Shown piece by piece: positions 19,358 to 28,365 of a DNA stretch of 64,000 nt. The notes beneath the pieces were generated by a model. The model made no database searches and was not told the DNA's origin. It worked only from the letters and a program-made list of their open reading frames with translations. Source of the DNA: Billgrantia azerbaijanica. GTDB taxonomy: Bacteria; Pseudomonadota; Gammaproteobacteria; Pseudomonadales; Halomonadaceae. The stretch is taken from NCBI GenBank assembly GCA_004551485.1, contig SBLD01000002.1, positions 310,001-374,000 on the forward strand, written 5' to 3'. Position numbers and translations under genes: made by a program. Within the stretch, counting starts at the first letter, position 1. Each line of letters starts with the position of its first letter.

Positions 19358-20290
19358 TCATTGCGTCTCGAGACGGTGGGTCAGGTTGCACAGGCGCTGG
19401 CGGAGCCGTTGCCAGCTCTCCCCAGGCAGGCGCTGGCACAGCCCCATGTGGGTGCGCAGCGAGCCGGTATCGATCAGCACGACCGGCTCCAGGGCCTGCA
19501 GGATGCGCTGCTGGACCAGTTGGGCCCCGTTCTCGCTGGTGTCGGGGAGGACCAGCCAGAAGGTGGTGTCGCTGTGGCGCCCGAGGAAGTCGTGGCGCCG
19601 CGAACAGCGGGTCGCCTCGTTGCACAGGGTGTCGAGCAGCGCCTGGCGTGCCCGGCGGCCGAACTGTTCACTGGCCATCTCCAGCTGGGGCAGGTGGATC
19701 ACCAGAATGGCCAGCGGCTGGTGCAGCAGCGCGGTGCGCTGGAACTCGCTTTCCAGGTGGGCGTGCAGGCCGTCGTGGGAGAGTGCCTGGCAGTTAGGGT
19801 CGCGCGGGTCGGTCGCCAGCAGCAGTGCCCGCTGGCGGCGCTGTTCCCAGAGCGCCAGCGGCGCCAGCGTCATGATCGCCAGATAGCTCAGCACGAACTC
19901 GCCGTCGAGCGCCTCGCCGCCGAGCAGCAGCCACAGCGGCGCCAGGGCGACGTTGAGCAGCAGTGCGGGCGCCAGCGGCAGCAGCAGCAGCGGCAGCACC
20001 GGCGCCAGGCCGACCCAGATGACGGCCTCGCCGTCCAGGTGCGGCAGCTCGAGGGCGAGCAGCAGGTAGCCGGCAATCAGCACCAGGTAGGCGGGGATGC
20101 GCGGCCAGGCGATGAGCACCAGGCGCAGTACCGCCGCGACCAGCATCAGCAGGGCCAGCAGCGCGGGGGGCAGGATGCGCGCATAGTGGCCCATCAGGTA
20201 GTGCCAGGTGGCATAGCCCGCCAGGAGCAACGCACCGGCGACATAGGCGATCGCGAAGCGGCCGGCTGCCGCCGGGTTGCCTTCATCCAT
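19358..20290 (-). CDS. Membrane protein with degenerate GGDEF-like domain (B)
   Basis: A 310-residue protein with about five transmembrane helices (residues ~11-150) and a C-terminal region laid out like a diguanylate cyclase: TDPRDPNCQALSHDGLHAHL resembles the DPLTGLPNR entry, and LAILVIHLPQLEMASEQFG resembles LALLLLDLDHFKxINDxxG. The GGDEF signature itself reads SDTTF (240-244) after GRH, so cyclase activity is unlikely; sensing, binding or structural roles are possible. It starts inside the upstream gene with an 8-base overlap and a GGAGGT ribosome site. Confidence 0.6.
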   Translation of the reverse strand: MDEGNPAAAGRFAIAYVAGALLLAGYATWHYLMGHYARILPPALLALLMLVAAVLRLVLIAWPRIPAYLVLIAGYLLLALELPHLDGEAVIWVGLAPVLPLLLLPLAPALLLNVALAPLWLLLGGEALDGEFVLSYLAIMTLAPLALWEQRRQRALLLATDPRDPNCQALSHDGLHAHLESEFQRTALLHQPLAILVIHLPQLEMASEQFGRRARQALLDTLCNEATRCSRRHDFLGRHSDTTFWLVLPDTSENGAQLVQQRILQALEPVVLIDTGSLRTHMGLCQRLPGESWQRLRQRLCNLTHRLETQ

Positions 20291-21146
20291 GCGTGACCTC
20301 CATGTCGATGGCCAGGCTGTCCTGCTGCTCCTGGAAGCGGCCGAGGGAGGCGTCGAGCGAGTCGATGGCCTCCAGGGCGATGACGCGTGCCTTGCGCGGC
20401 GTCGCCAGGTTGGCCAGCAGCTCCTCCCGCCGCTCGCGGGCCAACTGGGCGTCGCGGTTGAGCAGCAGGGCCGCCAGGGTGCGCTGATCCAGGCGGTAGC
20501 AGTTCTCGAAGCCGTGGAGCTGCCGGCACAGCTGCTGGGCCATGGGCCACAGCTGGTGGCGCGGCACCCGCAGCAGCAGCAGCTCGCCATGCACGCCCTC
20601 ACGGTGGCAGCGGGCGCGCTCGCGAGGCAGGTCCTCGTACAGCTGGTACGCCGACCACAGGGGCAGGCCCGGCGCCAGGCGTACGCGCTGGCGAACGCTG
20701 GGCCGCTGCGGCTGCCGGCGGCGTGCCACCGCCAGGATCGTCAGGGTGAGCAGGGCAAAGGCGGCGAACAGGGCCTGTTCGGCGCCCAGCAGGCGGTGTA
20801 GCGACCACCAGGATAGCGCGGCCAGCAGCAGGTTGACGGCGAGCATCCAGACCGGCTGCGGCAGCAACAGGGCCGCCGGCCACAGCCAGAGCCACAGGGC
20901 ATGGCGCTCCGGGGCCGTCCACAGCAGCGCCATGAGCAGCAGGCCGGGCAGCAGCTGCCAGGGCAGGATGGCCGGCCGGCGATGGCTGAACTCCAGCAGC
21001 GCCGCCGTCACCGCGAGCCAGATGACGCCGAGCCACAGCAGCAGCGCGCTGGCAAAGGCCGGCGCCTGCGGGGCGAGCAGGCCCAGCAGCAGTGCACCGG
21101 CCAGTAGATTGAGGCGCATCAGCCCGACTTTGTACTTGCTTTGCAT
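20283..21146 (-). CDS. Membrane protein with possible degenerate GGDEF-like domain (A)
   Basis: A 287-residue protein with about five hydrophobic segments in residues 9-140 and a basic linker (ARRRQPQRPSVRQR). The C-terminal ~130 residues follow the secondary-structure rhythm of a GGDEF domain (LWSAYQLYEDLPRERAR, GELLLLRVP, YRLDQRTLAALLL), but the signature is absent and the assignment is weak. It shares layout with the next gene and overlaps it, suggesting an old tandem duplication. It is first in the run and divergent from proA (114 bases). Confidence 0.45.
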   Translation of the reverse strand: MQSKYKVGLMRLNLLAGALLLGLLAPQAPAFASALLLWLGVIWLAVTAALLEFSHRRPAILPWQLLPGLLLMALLWTAPERHALWLWLWPAALLLPQPVWMLAVNLLLAALSWWSLHRLLGAEQALFAAFALLTLTILAVARRRQPQRPSVRQRVRLAPGLPLWSAYQLYEDLPRERARCHREGVHGELLLLRVPRHQLWPMAQQLCRQLHGFENCYRLDQRTLAALLLNRDAQLARERREELLANLATPRKARVIALEAIDSLDASLGRFQEQQDSLAIDMEVTHG

Positions 21147-21260
21147 GGTGCCTTACTATGGATGGTCCCGCCCATGAAGAATCTGGCAACAGTTCTGGTC
21201 TGGCAACAGTATAACGACTGAAGCGCCCCCGGCGCTTTGACCCAGGAGAGTCACAAACGC

Positions 21261-22559
21261 ATGTCTGTTCTCGCTTCCCGAACCGAAGGTGCCGGCGACA
21301 CCGGTGACGTCGCCGCCTACATGAGCCGTCTCGGACAGGCCGCCCGCGCCGCGGCGGCGCACATGCGCCGCGCCCCCTCGGCGGCGAAGAATGCCGCCCT
21401 GCTGGCCATGGCCACGCAGCTCGACCAGCGCCGCGCCGAGGTGCTCGCGGCCAATGCCCGCGACCTGGAGCGCGGCCGCGAGAGCGGGCTCGAGGCCGCG
21501 CTGCTCGATCGCCTGGCGCTCGATGATGCCCGTCTCGATGCCATGGTGGAAGGGCTGCGCCAGGTTACCGCCCTGCCCGACCCGGTCGGCGAGATCGACG
21601 GACTGCGCACGCGACCCAGCGGCATCCAGGTCGGCCAGATGCGCGTCCCCCTGGGCGTGATCGGCATCATCTACGAATCACGCCCCAACGTCACCCTGGA
21701 GGCGGCCAGCCTGTGCCTCAAGTCGGGCAACGCGGCGATCCTCCGGGGCGGCTCGGAAGCGCGTGACTCCAACGCCGCCATTGCCGCCTGCATCGCTGCC
21801 GGTCTCGCCGAGGCCGGGCTGCCCGAGGCGGCCGTCCAGGTGGTGGCGACCACCGACCGCGCAGCGGTGGGGCGGCTGATCGCCATGCCGGAGTACGTCG
21901 ACGTGATCATCCCGCGCGGCGGCAAGTCGCTGATCGAGCGCATCTCGCGCGAGGCGCGGGTGCCGGTGATCAAGCACCTCGACGGTGTCTGCCACGTCTA
22001 TGTCGACGCCACCGCCGATCCGGAGAAGGCGCTGGCGATCGCGGTGAACGCCAAGACCCAGCGTTACGGCACCTGTAACACCATGGAGACGCTGCTCGTC
22101 GACGCGCCGGTGGCCGAGACGCTGCTGCCGCGCCTGGCCGCCGCCTATGCCGAGCACGGGGTCGAGCTGCGCGGCTGCGAGCGCACCCGGGCGCTCCTGC
22201 CTGACTGTACCGCCGCCGAGGAGGCCGATTGGGGTACCGAATACCTGGCGCCGGTGCTGGCGATCCGGGTGGTCGACGGCATCGAGGCGGCCATCGACCA
22301 CATCGAGCGCTACGGCTCCCATCACACCGATGCCATCGTCACCGAGCACTACGGCCTGGCGCGTCGCTTCCTGGCCGAGGTCGACTCCAGTTCGGTGATG
22401 GTCAACGCTTCCACCCGCTTCGCGGACGGCTTCGAGTATGGCCTGGGGGCGGAGATCGGCATCTCCACCGACAAGCTGCACGCCCGTGGTCCGGTGGGGC
22501 TCGAGGGGCTCACCACCCGCAAGTACGTGGTGCTCGGCGACGGCCAGGTGCGTCAATGA
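21261..22559 (+). CDS. proA: Gamma-glutamyl phosphate reductase
   Basis: A 432-residue NADPH-dependent enzyme reducing glutamyl-5-phosphate to the semialdehyde in proline synthesis. Seen: [35 protein letters not shown], the catalytic Cys segment [15 protein letters not shown], and [24 protein letters not shown] split across the end. I start at ATG 21261 (MSVLASR) after AGGAG; an upstream TTG is less likely. It overlaps nadD by 4 bases, a typical order. Confidence 0.97.
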   Translation: MSVLASRTEGAGDTGDVAAYMSRLGQAARAAAAHMRRAPSAAKNAALLAMATQLDQRRAEVLAANARDLERGRESGLEAALLDRLALDDARLDAMVEGLRQVTALPDPVGEIDGLRTRPSGIQVGQMRVPLGVIGIIYESRPNVTLEAASLCLKSGNAAILRGGSEARDSNAAIAACIAAGLAEAGLPEAAVQVVATTDRAAVGRLIAMPEYVDVIIPRGGKSLIERISREARVPVIKHLDGVCHVYVDATADPEKALAIAVNAKTQRYGTCNTMETLLVDAPVAETLLPRLAAAYAEHGVELRGCERTRALLPDCTAAEEADWGTEYLAPVLAIRVVDGIEAAIDHIERYGSHHTDAIVTEHYGLARRFLAEVDSSSVMVNASTRFADGFEYGLGAEIGISTDKLHARGPVGLEGLTTRKYVVLGDGQVRQ

Positions 22560-23221
22560 GCGAGCGCGCCACGGCGCCCGCACGCCTGGCCATGCTGGGC
22601 GGCACCTTCGATCCGGTCCACCTGGGCCACCTGCGCAGCGCCGTGGAACTGCGCGAGGCGCTCGCGCTCGACCGCGTGCACCTGATTCCCGCGGCCATGC
22701 CGCCGCTGCGCGGCGAGCCGCACATCGCCCCCGAGGAGCGCCTCGCCCTGCTGCGCCTGGGGATCGGCAACACGCCGGGCCTCGTTGCCGACCCCCGCGA
22801 GCTGGCGCGCGACGGTCCGTCGTACAGCGCCGATACCCTGGCCAGTCTGCGCGAGGAGTTCGGTGCCGAGGCGCGCCTGGTCATGGCGCTGGGGCACGAT
22901 GCCTTCCTGCGGCTGGCCGAGTGGCACGCCCCCGAGCGGCTCTTCGCGCTCGCCCATGTGGTGGTCATCGACCGTCCCGATCACGAGGCGCCACTGCCGT
23001 CGGCGCTCGAGACGCTGATTCGCGGCCGTGAGGCGGCCGACGCCGAGGCGCTGATGGCGCGTCCGGCGGGCGGACTGCTGCGCCTGGCGCTGCCCACGCG
23101 GATGGCCATCTCCGCCACGGCGGTACGCGACCGGTTGGCGATGGGACAGAGCGTTCGCTACCTGCTCCCCGAGGCGGTCGAGGCGCGGATCCTCGAGCGT
23201 GGTCTCTATCGCCGTCATTGA
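22556..23221 (+). CDS. nadD: Nicotinate-mononucleotide adenylyltransferase
   Basis: A 221-residue enzyme making deamido-NAD from NaMN and ATP. Seen: [19 protein letters not shown] with the nucleotidyltransferase HxGH motif, and the C-terminal [20 protein letters not shown] (ISxTxxR). The ATG overlaps the proA stop (ATGA). It leads into rsfS and rlmH, the usual neighbours. Confidence 0.96.
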   Translation: MSERATAPARLAMLGGTFDPVHLGHLRSAVELREALALDRVHLIPAAMPPLRGEPHIAPEERLALLRLGIGNTPGLVADPRELARDGPSYSADTLASLREEFGAEARLVMALGHDAFLRLAEWHAPERLFALAHVVVIDRPDHEAPLPSALETLIRGREAADAEALMARPAGGLLRLALPTRMAISATAVRDRLAMGQSVRYLLPEAVEARILERGLYRRH

Positions 23222-23289
23222 TCGCTGCCAGCGACCCGGCAAGGCGCTACAATGGGCGTTCGACCCAGACTTCCCATCGACGAGGGGCT

Positions 23290-23667
23290 ATGCACAACCA
23301 TTCGCAGAGTACGGATTCCCTGAAGAGCCTGGTGCTGGAAGCACTGGAGGAGCTCAAGGCCAGGGACGTGGCCACCCTGGACGTCTCCCGGCTCACCAGC
23401 GTTACCGACGTGATGGTGGTGGCCAGCGGCACCTCGACCCGCCACGTCGCGGCGCTGGCCGAGCGGGTCATACAGGAAGTCAAGGAGCACGGCATTCAAC
23501 CGCTCGGCGTGGAGGGCAAGGCTGGCGCCGACTGGGTGCTGGTCGATCTCGGCGACCTGGTGGTGCACGTGATGCTCGCCGAGACGCGCGAGCTCTACGA
23601 CCTCGAGCGCCTGTGGGCCGACCTGCCCAGCGACACCGAGCTCGGTGGGAGGCGGGGCGGCGCATGA
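23290..23667 (+). CDS. rsfS: Ribosomal silencing factor RsfS
   Basis: A 125-residue protein that binds L14 and blocks subunit joining in starvation. Seen: VTDVMVVASGTSTRHVAALAE and WVLVDLGDLVVHVM followed by YDLERLWAD, all typical of the RsfS/Iojap family. Start ATG 23290 follows GAGGGG at close spacing; a longer frame lies in the nadD tail. It overlaps rlmH by 4 bases. Confidence 0.96.
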   Translation: MHNHSQSTDSLKSLVLEALEELKARDVATLDVSRLTSVTDVMVVASGTSTRHVAALAERVIQEVKEHGIQPLGVEGKAGADWVLVDLGDLVVHVMLAETRELYDLERLWADLPSDTELGGRRGGA

Positions 23668-24131
23668 AGGTCCGCCTGCTGGCCGTGGGAACGCGCATGC
23701 CCGCCTGGGTGACCGAGGGGGTCGAGGAGTACCGCAAGCGCTTGCCGCGCGACTTCGCCCTGGAGATCGAGGAGATCGCCCCGGGGGCGCGGGGCAAGAA
23801 CGCCGACGTGGCGCGCGCCGTGGCGCTGGAAGGCAACCGTATCCGCGATCGCCTGCGCGGCGACGAGGTCACCGTGGCCCTGGAGGTGGGGGGCCAGGCG
23901 TGGAGCACCGAGCGCCTGGCCCGTGAAGCCGAGGGGTGGCGTCTCGAGGGGCGCGACGTGGCGCTGCTGGTGGGCGGCCCCGACGGCCTGGAGCCGGCGC
24001 TCTCGGCCAGTGCCGACCGGCGCTGGTCGCTCTCGGCCCTGACCCTGCCCCACCCGCTGGTGCGGGTGATCGTCGCCGAGCAGCTCTACCGCGCCTGGAC
24101 GCTGCTGGTCGGCCATCCCTATCATCGCTGA
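23664..24131 (+). CDS. rlmH: 23S rRNA pseudouridine-1915 N3-methyltransferase
   Basis: A 155-residue SPOUT methyltransferase acting on 70S ribosomes. Seen: MKVRLLAVGTRMPAWV, the knotted SAM site LLVGGPDGLEPAL, LSLSALTLPHPLVRV-like segment, and the terminal YRAWTLLVGHPYHR, which is diagnostic. It overlaps rsfS (ATGA) and precedes mrdA by 42 bases. Confidence 0.97.
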   Translation: MKVRLLAVGTRMPAWVTEGVEEYRKRLPRDFALEIEEIAPGARGKNADVARAVALEGNRIRDRLRGDEVTVALEVGGQAWSTERLAREAEGWRLEGRDVALLVGGPDGLEPALSASADRRWSLSALTLPHPLVRVIVAEQLYRAWTLLVGHPYHR

Positions 24132-24173
24132 CGGCGATGCTTGTGAATCGACGCCTCGAGGTCCCTTGCCGGC

Positions 24174-26084
24174 ATGCGCCTTCGCCGTGACACCCTCAAG
24201 AATCCCGAGCAGGAGCTGCGCATCTTCCGCGTGCGCTCGCTGGTGGCGCTGCTGCTGGTGGTGACCTTGATGGGCCTGCTGATGGGGCGCCTCTTCTACC
24301 TGCAGGTGGTGCAGCACGAGGTGTACACCACCCGCTCGGAGAAGAACCGGGTGCGCGTGGAGCCATTGCCGCCCACGCGCGGCCTGATCCACGATCGCAA
24401 CGGCGTGCTGCTCGCCGAGAACCGGCCCACCTACAACCTGATGCTGATCCGCGAACGGGTCGACGACCTGGACGCCACCCTGGCGCGCCTGGAGACGCTG
24501 CTGGACCTCTCCGAGGAGGAGGCGGCGGCGTTTCGCGTACGCGCCCGCCAGCGCCAGCGCCCCTTCCAGCCGGCCCTGCTGATGAGCGACCTCGACGAGG
24601 AGCAGATCGCGCGCCTGGCGGTGAACCGCCATCGCCTGCCCGGCGTCGAGGTGGAAGCCCAACTGCTGCGCTACTACCCGGACGCCGAGGTCATGGCCCA
24701 CGCCCTGGGCTACGTCGGGCGCATCAATGCCGACGAGCTCAAGCGGTTGGATGCCGGCCGCTACGCCGGCACGCACTTCATCGGCAAGACCGGGGTGGAG
24801 CGCTTCTACGAGGACGAACTGCACGGCCAGGCGGGCCTGCGCAAGGTGGAGACCAATGCTCGCGGGCGTGTGCTGCGCGAGCTGGGACGTACCGACCCCG
24901 TGCCGGGCAAGGATCTGACGCTGACCCTCGACAAGGAGTTGCAGACGCTCGCCTACGAACTGCTCGACGGGCGCCGCGGTGCCATCGTCGCCATCGCGCC
25001 GAAGAGCGGCGAGATCCTCGCCATGGTCTCGGCACCGGGCTTCGACAGCAACCAGTTCGTCACCGGCATCGACTTCGCCACCTACCGCGCGCTGCAGGAA
25101 GACCTCGACCTGCCGCTCTACAACCGGGCGATTCGCGGCCACTATCCGCCGGGCTCGACCATCAAGCCGTTCCTGGCCCTGGCGGGGCTGAGCGAGGGCG
25201 TGATCACGCCCGATCGCACCATCTTCGACCCGGGCTACTACCAGTTGCCCAACGACTCGCGGCGCTACCGCAACTGGCTGCGCTGGGGGCATGGCCGGGT
25301 CGATCTGGAGCGCTCCATCGCCGTCTCCAACAACACCTACTACTATACGCTGGCGCACGATCTGGGTATCGACCGGCTGCACGAGAACATGAGTGCGCTC
25401 GGCTTCGGCAAGCGGGTCGCGCACGATGTCTTCGGCGCGAGCGGGGGGCTCATGCCTTCGCGGGAGTGGAAGCGCGGACGCTTCAACCAGCCCTGGTATC
25501 CCGGCGAGACGCTATCGGTGGGCATCGGCCAGGGCTACTGGCAGGTGACGCCGTTGCAGCTGGCCACGGCCACGGCCGTGCTCGCCAACCGTGGCCAGTG
25601 GGTGAAGCCACGCCTGGCCCGCCGCATCGGCGACGAACCCGTGCCGGTGGAACTCCCGGAGACCCCGCCGGATATCGTGGTGGAGAACGATGCCTGGTGG
25701 GATCGCATCTTTTCCGGGATGGAGAAGGTCATCAGCGGCCAGGAGGGGACGGCGAGGCGTACCGGCCAGGGGCTCGAGTACCGCATGGGGGGCAAGTCGG
25801 GGACGGCGCAGGTCTTCTCGCTGGGCCAGGATGAGCGCTACAACGCCGATGAGCTGGCCGAGCGGCTGCGTGACCATGCCCTGTTCATGGCGTTCGCGCC
25901 GATCGAGGATCCCCAGATCGCGGTGTCGGTCATCGTCGAGAATGCCGGCGGCGGCAGCACCCATGCCGCGCACCTGGCGCGGGCGATGACCGATGCCTGG
26001 CTGCTCGAGGAGGAGGCGGCGCCTGATGCCGAGGCGTTGCGCGAGACGATGGAAAACGATGACAGCAGCGTGGCGGGAAACTGA
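24174..26084 (+). CDS. mrdA: Penicillin-binding protein 2 (elongasome transpeptidase)
   Basis: A 636-residue class B PBP. A single transmembrane helix lies at about residues 23-45, followed by the pedestal domain (PTRGLIHDRNGVLLAEN) and the transpeptidase domain with Ser328 in GSTIKPF, SNN, and KSGTAQ. It cross-links lateral-wall peptidoglycan with RodA, encoded 3 bases downstream. The C-terminal acidic tail is longer than needed but ordinary. Confidence 0.97.
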   Translation: MRLRRDTLKNPEQELRIFRVRSLVALLLVVTLMGLLMGRLFYLQVVQHEVYTTRSEKNRVRVEPLPPTRGLIHDRNGVLLAENRPTYNLMLIRERVDDLDATLARLETLLDLSEEEAAAFRVRARQRQRPFQPALLMSDLDEEQIARLAVNRHRLPGVEVEAQLLRYYPDAEVMAHALGYVGRINADELKRLDAGRYAGTHFIGKTGVERFYEDELHGQAGLRKVETNARGRVLRELGRTDPVPGKDLTLTLDKELQTLAYELLDGRRGAIVAIAPKSGEILAMVSAPGFDSNQFVTGIDFATYRALQEDLDLPLYNRAIRGHYPPGSTIKPFLALAGLSEGVITPDRTIFDPGYYQLPNDSRRYRNWLRWGHGRVDLERSIAVSNNTYYYTLAHDLGIDRLHENMSALGFGKRVAHDVFGASGGLMPSREWKRGRFNQPWYPGETLSVGIGQGYWQVTPLQLATATAVLANRGQWVKPRLARRIGDEPVPVELPETPPDIVVENDAWWDRIFSGMEKVISGQEGTARRTGQGLEYRMGGKSGTAQVFSLGQDERYNADELAERLRDHALFMAFAPIEDPQIAVSVIVENAGGGSTHAAHLARAMTDAWLLEEEAAPDAEALRETMENDDSSVAGN

Positions 26085-26087
26085 TCC

Positions 26088-27248
26088 ATGGCGATGAATC
26101 CCCTCGTTGGCCGCCTGCGCGGCCACCCGGTGCGCCCGCCGGATAGCGGCATGGCGCGTCGCAAGAGCCTGTGGGCGCGCGTGCACCTCGATCCCTGGCT
26201 GCTGCTGCTGCTGCTCATCCTGGTGACGGCGGGGCTCGGCGTGCTCTACAGCGCCAGCGGCCAGCGCCTCGAGGTGGTGATGGCGCAGGGTACTCGTTTG
26301 CTGGTGGCCGCCGGCGTCATGGTGACGCTGGCCCAGTTGTCGCCGGCCACCCTGTTGCGCTGGGCGTCCCCCGTCTATGCCCTCGGCCTGCTGATGCTGA
26401 TCGCCGTGGAGCTGGTGGGCGACATGGGGATGGGCGCACAGCGCTGGCTGGTCATCCCCGGAGTGATTCGTTTCCAGCCGTCGGAGCTGATGAAGCTGGC
26501 CCTGCCGCTGATGGTGGCCGCCTGGCTCAGCCGCCATGCGTTGCCGCCGCGGTTGAACGACCTGGCGATCTGTGCCCTGATCGTCGGGGTGCCGGTGGCG
26601 CTGATCGCCAGGCAACCGGACCTGGGGACCTCCCTGCTGGTGGGGGCGGCCGGCGCCTTCGTCGTGCTGCTGGCCGGTCTGTCGTGGCGCGTCATCCTCG
26701 GTCTGGGGGCGCTGGCGGCGGCGGCACTGCCGCTGCTGTGGATGAACCTGCACGACTACCAGCGGCAGCGGGTGCTCACCTTTCTCGATCCCGAAAGCGA
26801 CCCGCTGGGCGCCGGGTGGAACATCATCCAGTCCACCACCGCCATCGGCAGCGGTGGCCTGTGGGGCAAGGGGTGGCTGCAGGGTACCCAGTCGCAGCTG
26901 GAGTTCCTGCCCGAGCGCCACACCGACTTCATCGTCGCGGTGCTGGGCGAGGAGTTCGGCCTGGTCGGCATGCTGGTCGTGCTCACGCTCTATCTGCTGA
27001 TCGTCACGCGCGGCCTGTGGCTGGCCGCCACGGCGCACGACACCTTCGGGCGCCTGCTCGGCGGTGCCATCATCCTCACCTTCTTCATCTACGTCTTCGT
27101 CAACGTGGGCATGGTCAGCGGCATCCTGCCGGTGGTCGGCGTGCCGCTGCCGCTGGTGAGCTTCGGCGGCACCTCCAGCGTGACCTTGATGGCCGGTTTC
27201 GGTATTCTCATGTCCATTCATGGCCACCGCCGCTTCCTGCCCCGCTAG
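26088..27248 (+). CDS. rodA: Rod-shape SEDS glycosyltransferase RodA
   Basis: A 386-residue membrane protein with about ten helices that polymerises lipid II with PBP2. Seen: GMGAQRWLVIPGVIRFQPSE (SEDS signature), ARQPDLGTSLLVGAAG, PERHTDFIVAVLGEEFG with the conserved Asp, and PLPLVSFGGTSSVTLMAGFG near the end. The first ~25 residues are a cytoplasmic tail. It follows mrdA by 3 bases, so they form one unit. Also called mrdB. Confidence 0.96.
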   Translation: MAMNPLVGRLRGHPVRPPDSGMARRKSLWARVHLDPWLLLLLLILVTAGLGVLYSASGQRLEVVMAQGTRLLVAAGVMVTLAQLSPATLLRWASPVYALGLLMLIAVELVGDMGMGAQRWLVIPGVIRFQPSELMKLALPLMVAAWLSRHALPPRLNDLAICALIVGVPVALIARQPDLGTSLLVGAAGAFVVLLAGLSWRVILGLGALAAAALPLLWMNLHDYQRQRVLTFLDPESDPLGAGWNIIQSTTAIGSGGLWGKGWLQGTQSQLEFLPERHTDFIVAVLGEEFGLVGMLVVLTLYLLIVTRGLWLAATAHDTFGRLLGGAIILTFFIYVFVNVGMVSGILPVVGVPLPLVSFGGTSSVTLMAGFGILMSIHGHRRFLPR

Positions 27249-27306
27249 GCAGGGGGGAGGGGCGCGGGCCGGCTCGAACCGTCTCCTGTCAGGGAGTGGC
27301 AAGCGC

Positions 27307-28365
27307 ATGATGCCAGCGGGCATGTGGAAAAGGAGCGTCGCCGGTGCGGTGGCCGCTGTGGTCCTGTGGGGGCTCTCTCTGGCGCTGATCGCCGGCGACT
27401 TCGATCCGACGCGTCACGCCGGTGCGCGGTCGTTGATCGAGGAGCTCAGCGACCGTGGCCTCGAACGCGACTGGCTCGAGGCCGCACTGCGCGATGCCGA
27501 GTTCCGTCCCGGCGTGCTCGAGGCCATGGCCGGTGCCGCCGAGCGGCGGCTGCGCTGGGACGAGTACCGTGACATCTTTCTCACCCCGGAGCGCATCGCC
27601 CAGGGCGTGGCCTTCCTCGACGCGCACGAGGCTGCCTTCGCCCGCGCCGAGGCGGCCTTCGGCGTACCGCCCGAGATCATTGCCGCCATCATCGGCGTGG
27701 AGACGGCCTACGGGCGCCACACCGGCCGCCACCGGGTGCTCGACTCCCTGGCGACGCTGGCCTTTCACCATCCGCAGCGGGGTGGCTTCTTCCGCGGCGA
27801 GCTGGCAGCCTTTCTCGAGATCACCCGCGAGCAGGAGGTGGCGCCAGGCAGCCTCAAGGGCTCCTACGCCGGGGCGATGGGCTACCCGCAGTTCATCCCC
27901 ACCAGCTACCGCGCCTATGCCGTGGACTTCGATGGCGACGGCCTTCGCGACCTCTGGACCAACCCGGTGGATGCCATCGGCAGCGTCGGCAACTATTTCG
28001 CCGAGCACGGCTGGCGGTGCGGCGAGCCGGTCTACCACGAGGCCGTGGGGCCGGACGCACCGCCCGTGGCCATCGATTTCAACCGCACGGCGCCCCCTTA
28101 CGCCCGTCTGGCGGCCCTGGCCGAGGCCGGGGTGCAGAGCGCGGCGCCGCTGGCGGAAGGGCGGGCGGTGATCCCCCTGGCGCTCGAGGTGGGGGAGCAG
28201 CGCTGGCGCTACCGGGTGGGGCACCAGAACTTCTACGTCATCACCCGCTACAACCACAGCCATCTCTATGCCATGGCCGTCACCGAACTGGCCGAGGCCA
28301 TTGCGGCCGCCCGCACGTCTCATCCGCTGAAGGCGACCACCGGAAGCCCGGAGGAGGGGGCATGA
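27307..28365 (+). CDS. mltB: Lytic murein transglycosylase B
   Basis: A 352-residue SltB/MltB-type transglycosylase that cleaves peptidoglycan to 1,6-anhydro-MurNAc. An N-terminal hydrophobic segment (~9-28) looks like a signal anchor; unlike E. coli MltB I see no lipobox Cys. Catalytic Glu is in GVETAYGRHTG; GAMGYPQFIPTSYRAYAVDF and the DGDGLRDLW metal-like loop are family marks. ATG 27307 follows CAGGGAG; a second ATG at 27322 is possible. It overlaps rlpA by 4 bases. Confidence 0.92.
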   Translation: MMPAGMWKRSVAGAVAAVVLWGLSLALIAGDFDPTRHAGARSLIEELSDRGLERDWLEAALRDAEFRPGVLEAMAGAAERRLRWDEYRDIFLTPERIAQGVAFLDAHEAAFARAEAAFGVPPEIIAAIIGVETAYGRHTGRHRVLDSLATLAFHHPQRGGFFRGELAAFLEITREQEVAPGSLKGSYAGAMGYPQFIPTSYRAYAVDFDGDGLRDLWTNPVDAIGSVGNYFAEHGWRCGEPVYHEAVGPDAPPVAIDFNRTAPPYARLAALAEAGVQSAAPLAEGRAVIPLALEVGEQRWRYRVGHQNFYVITRYNHSHLYAMAVTELAEAIAAARTSHPLKATTGSPEEGA

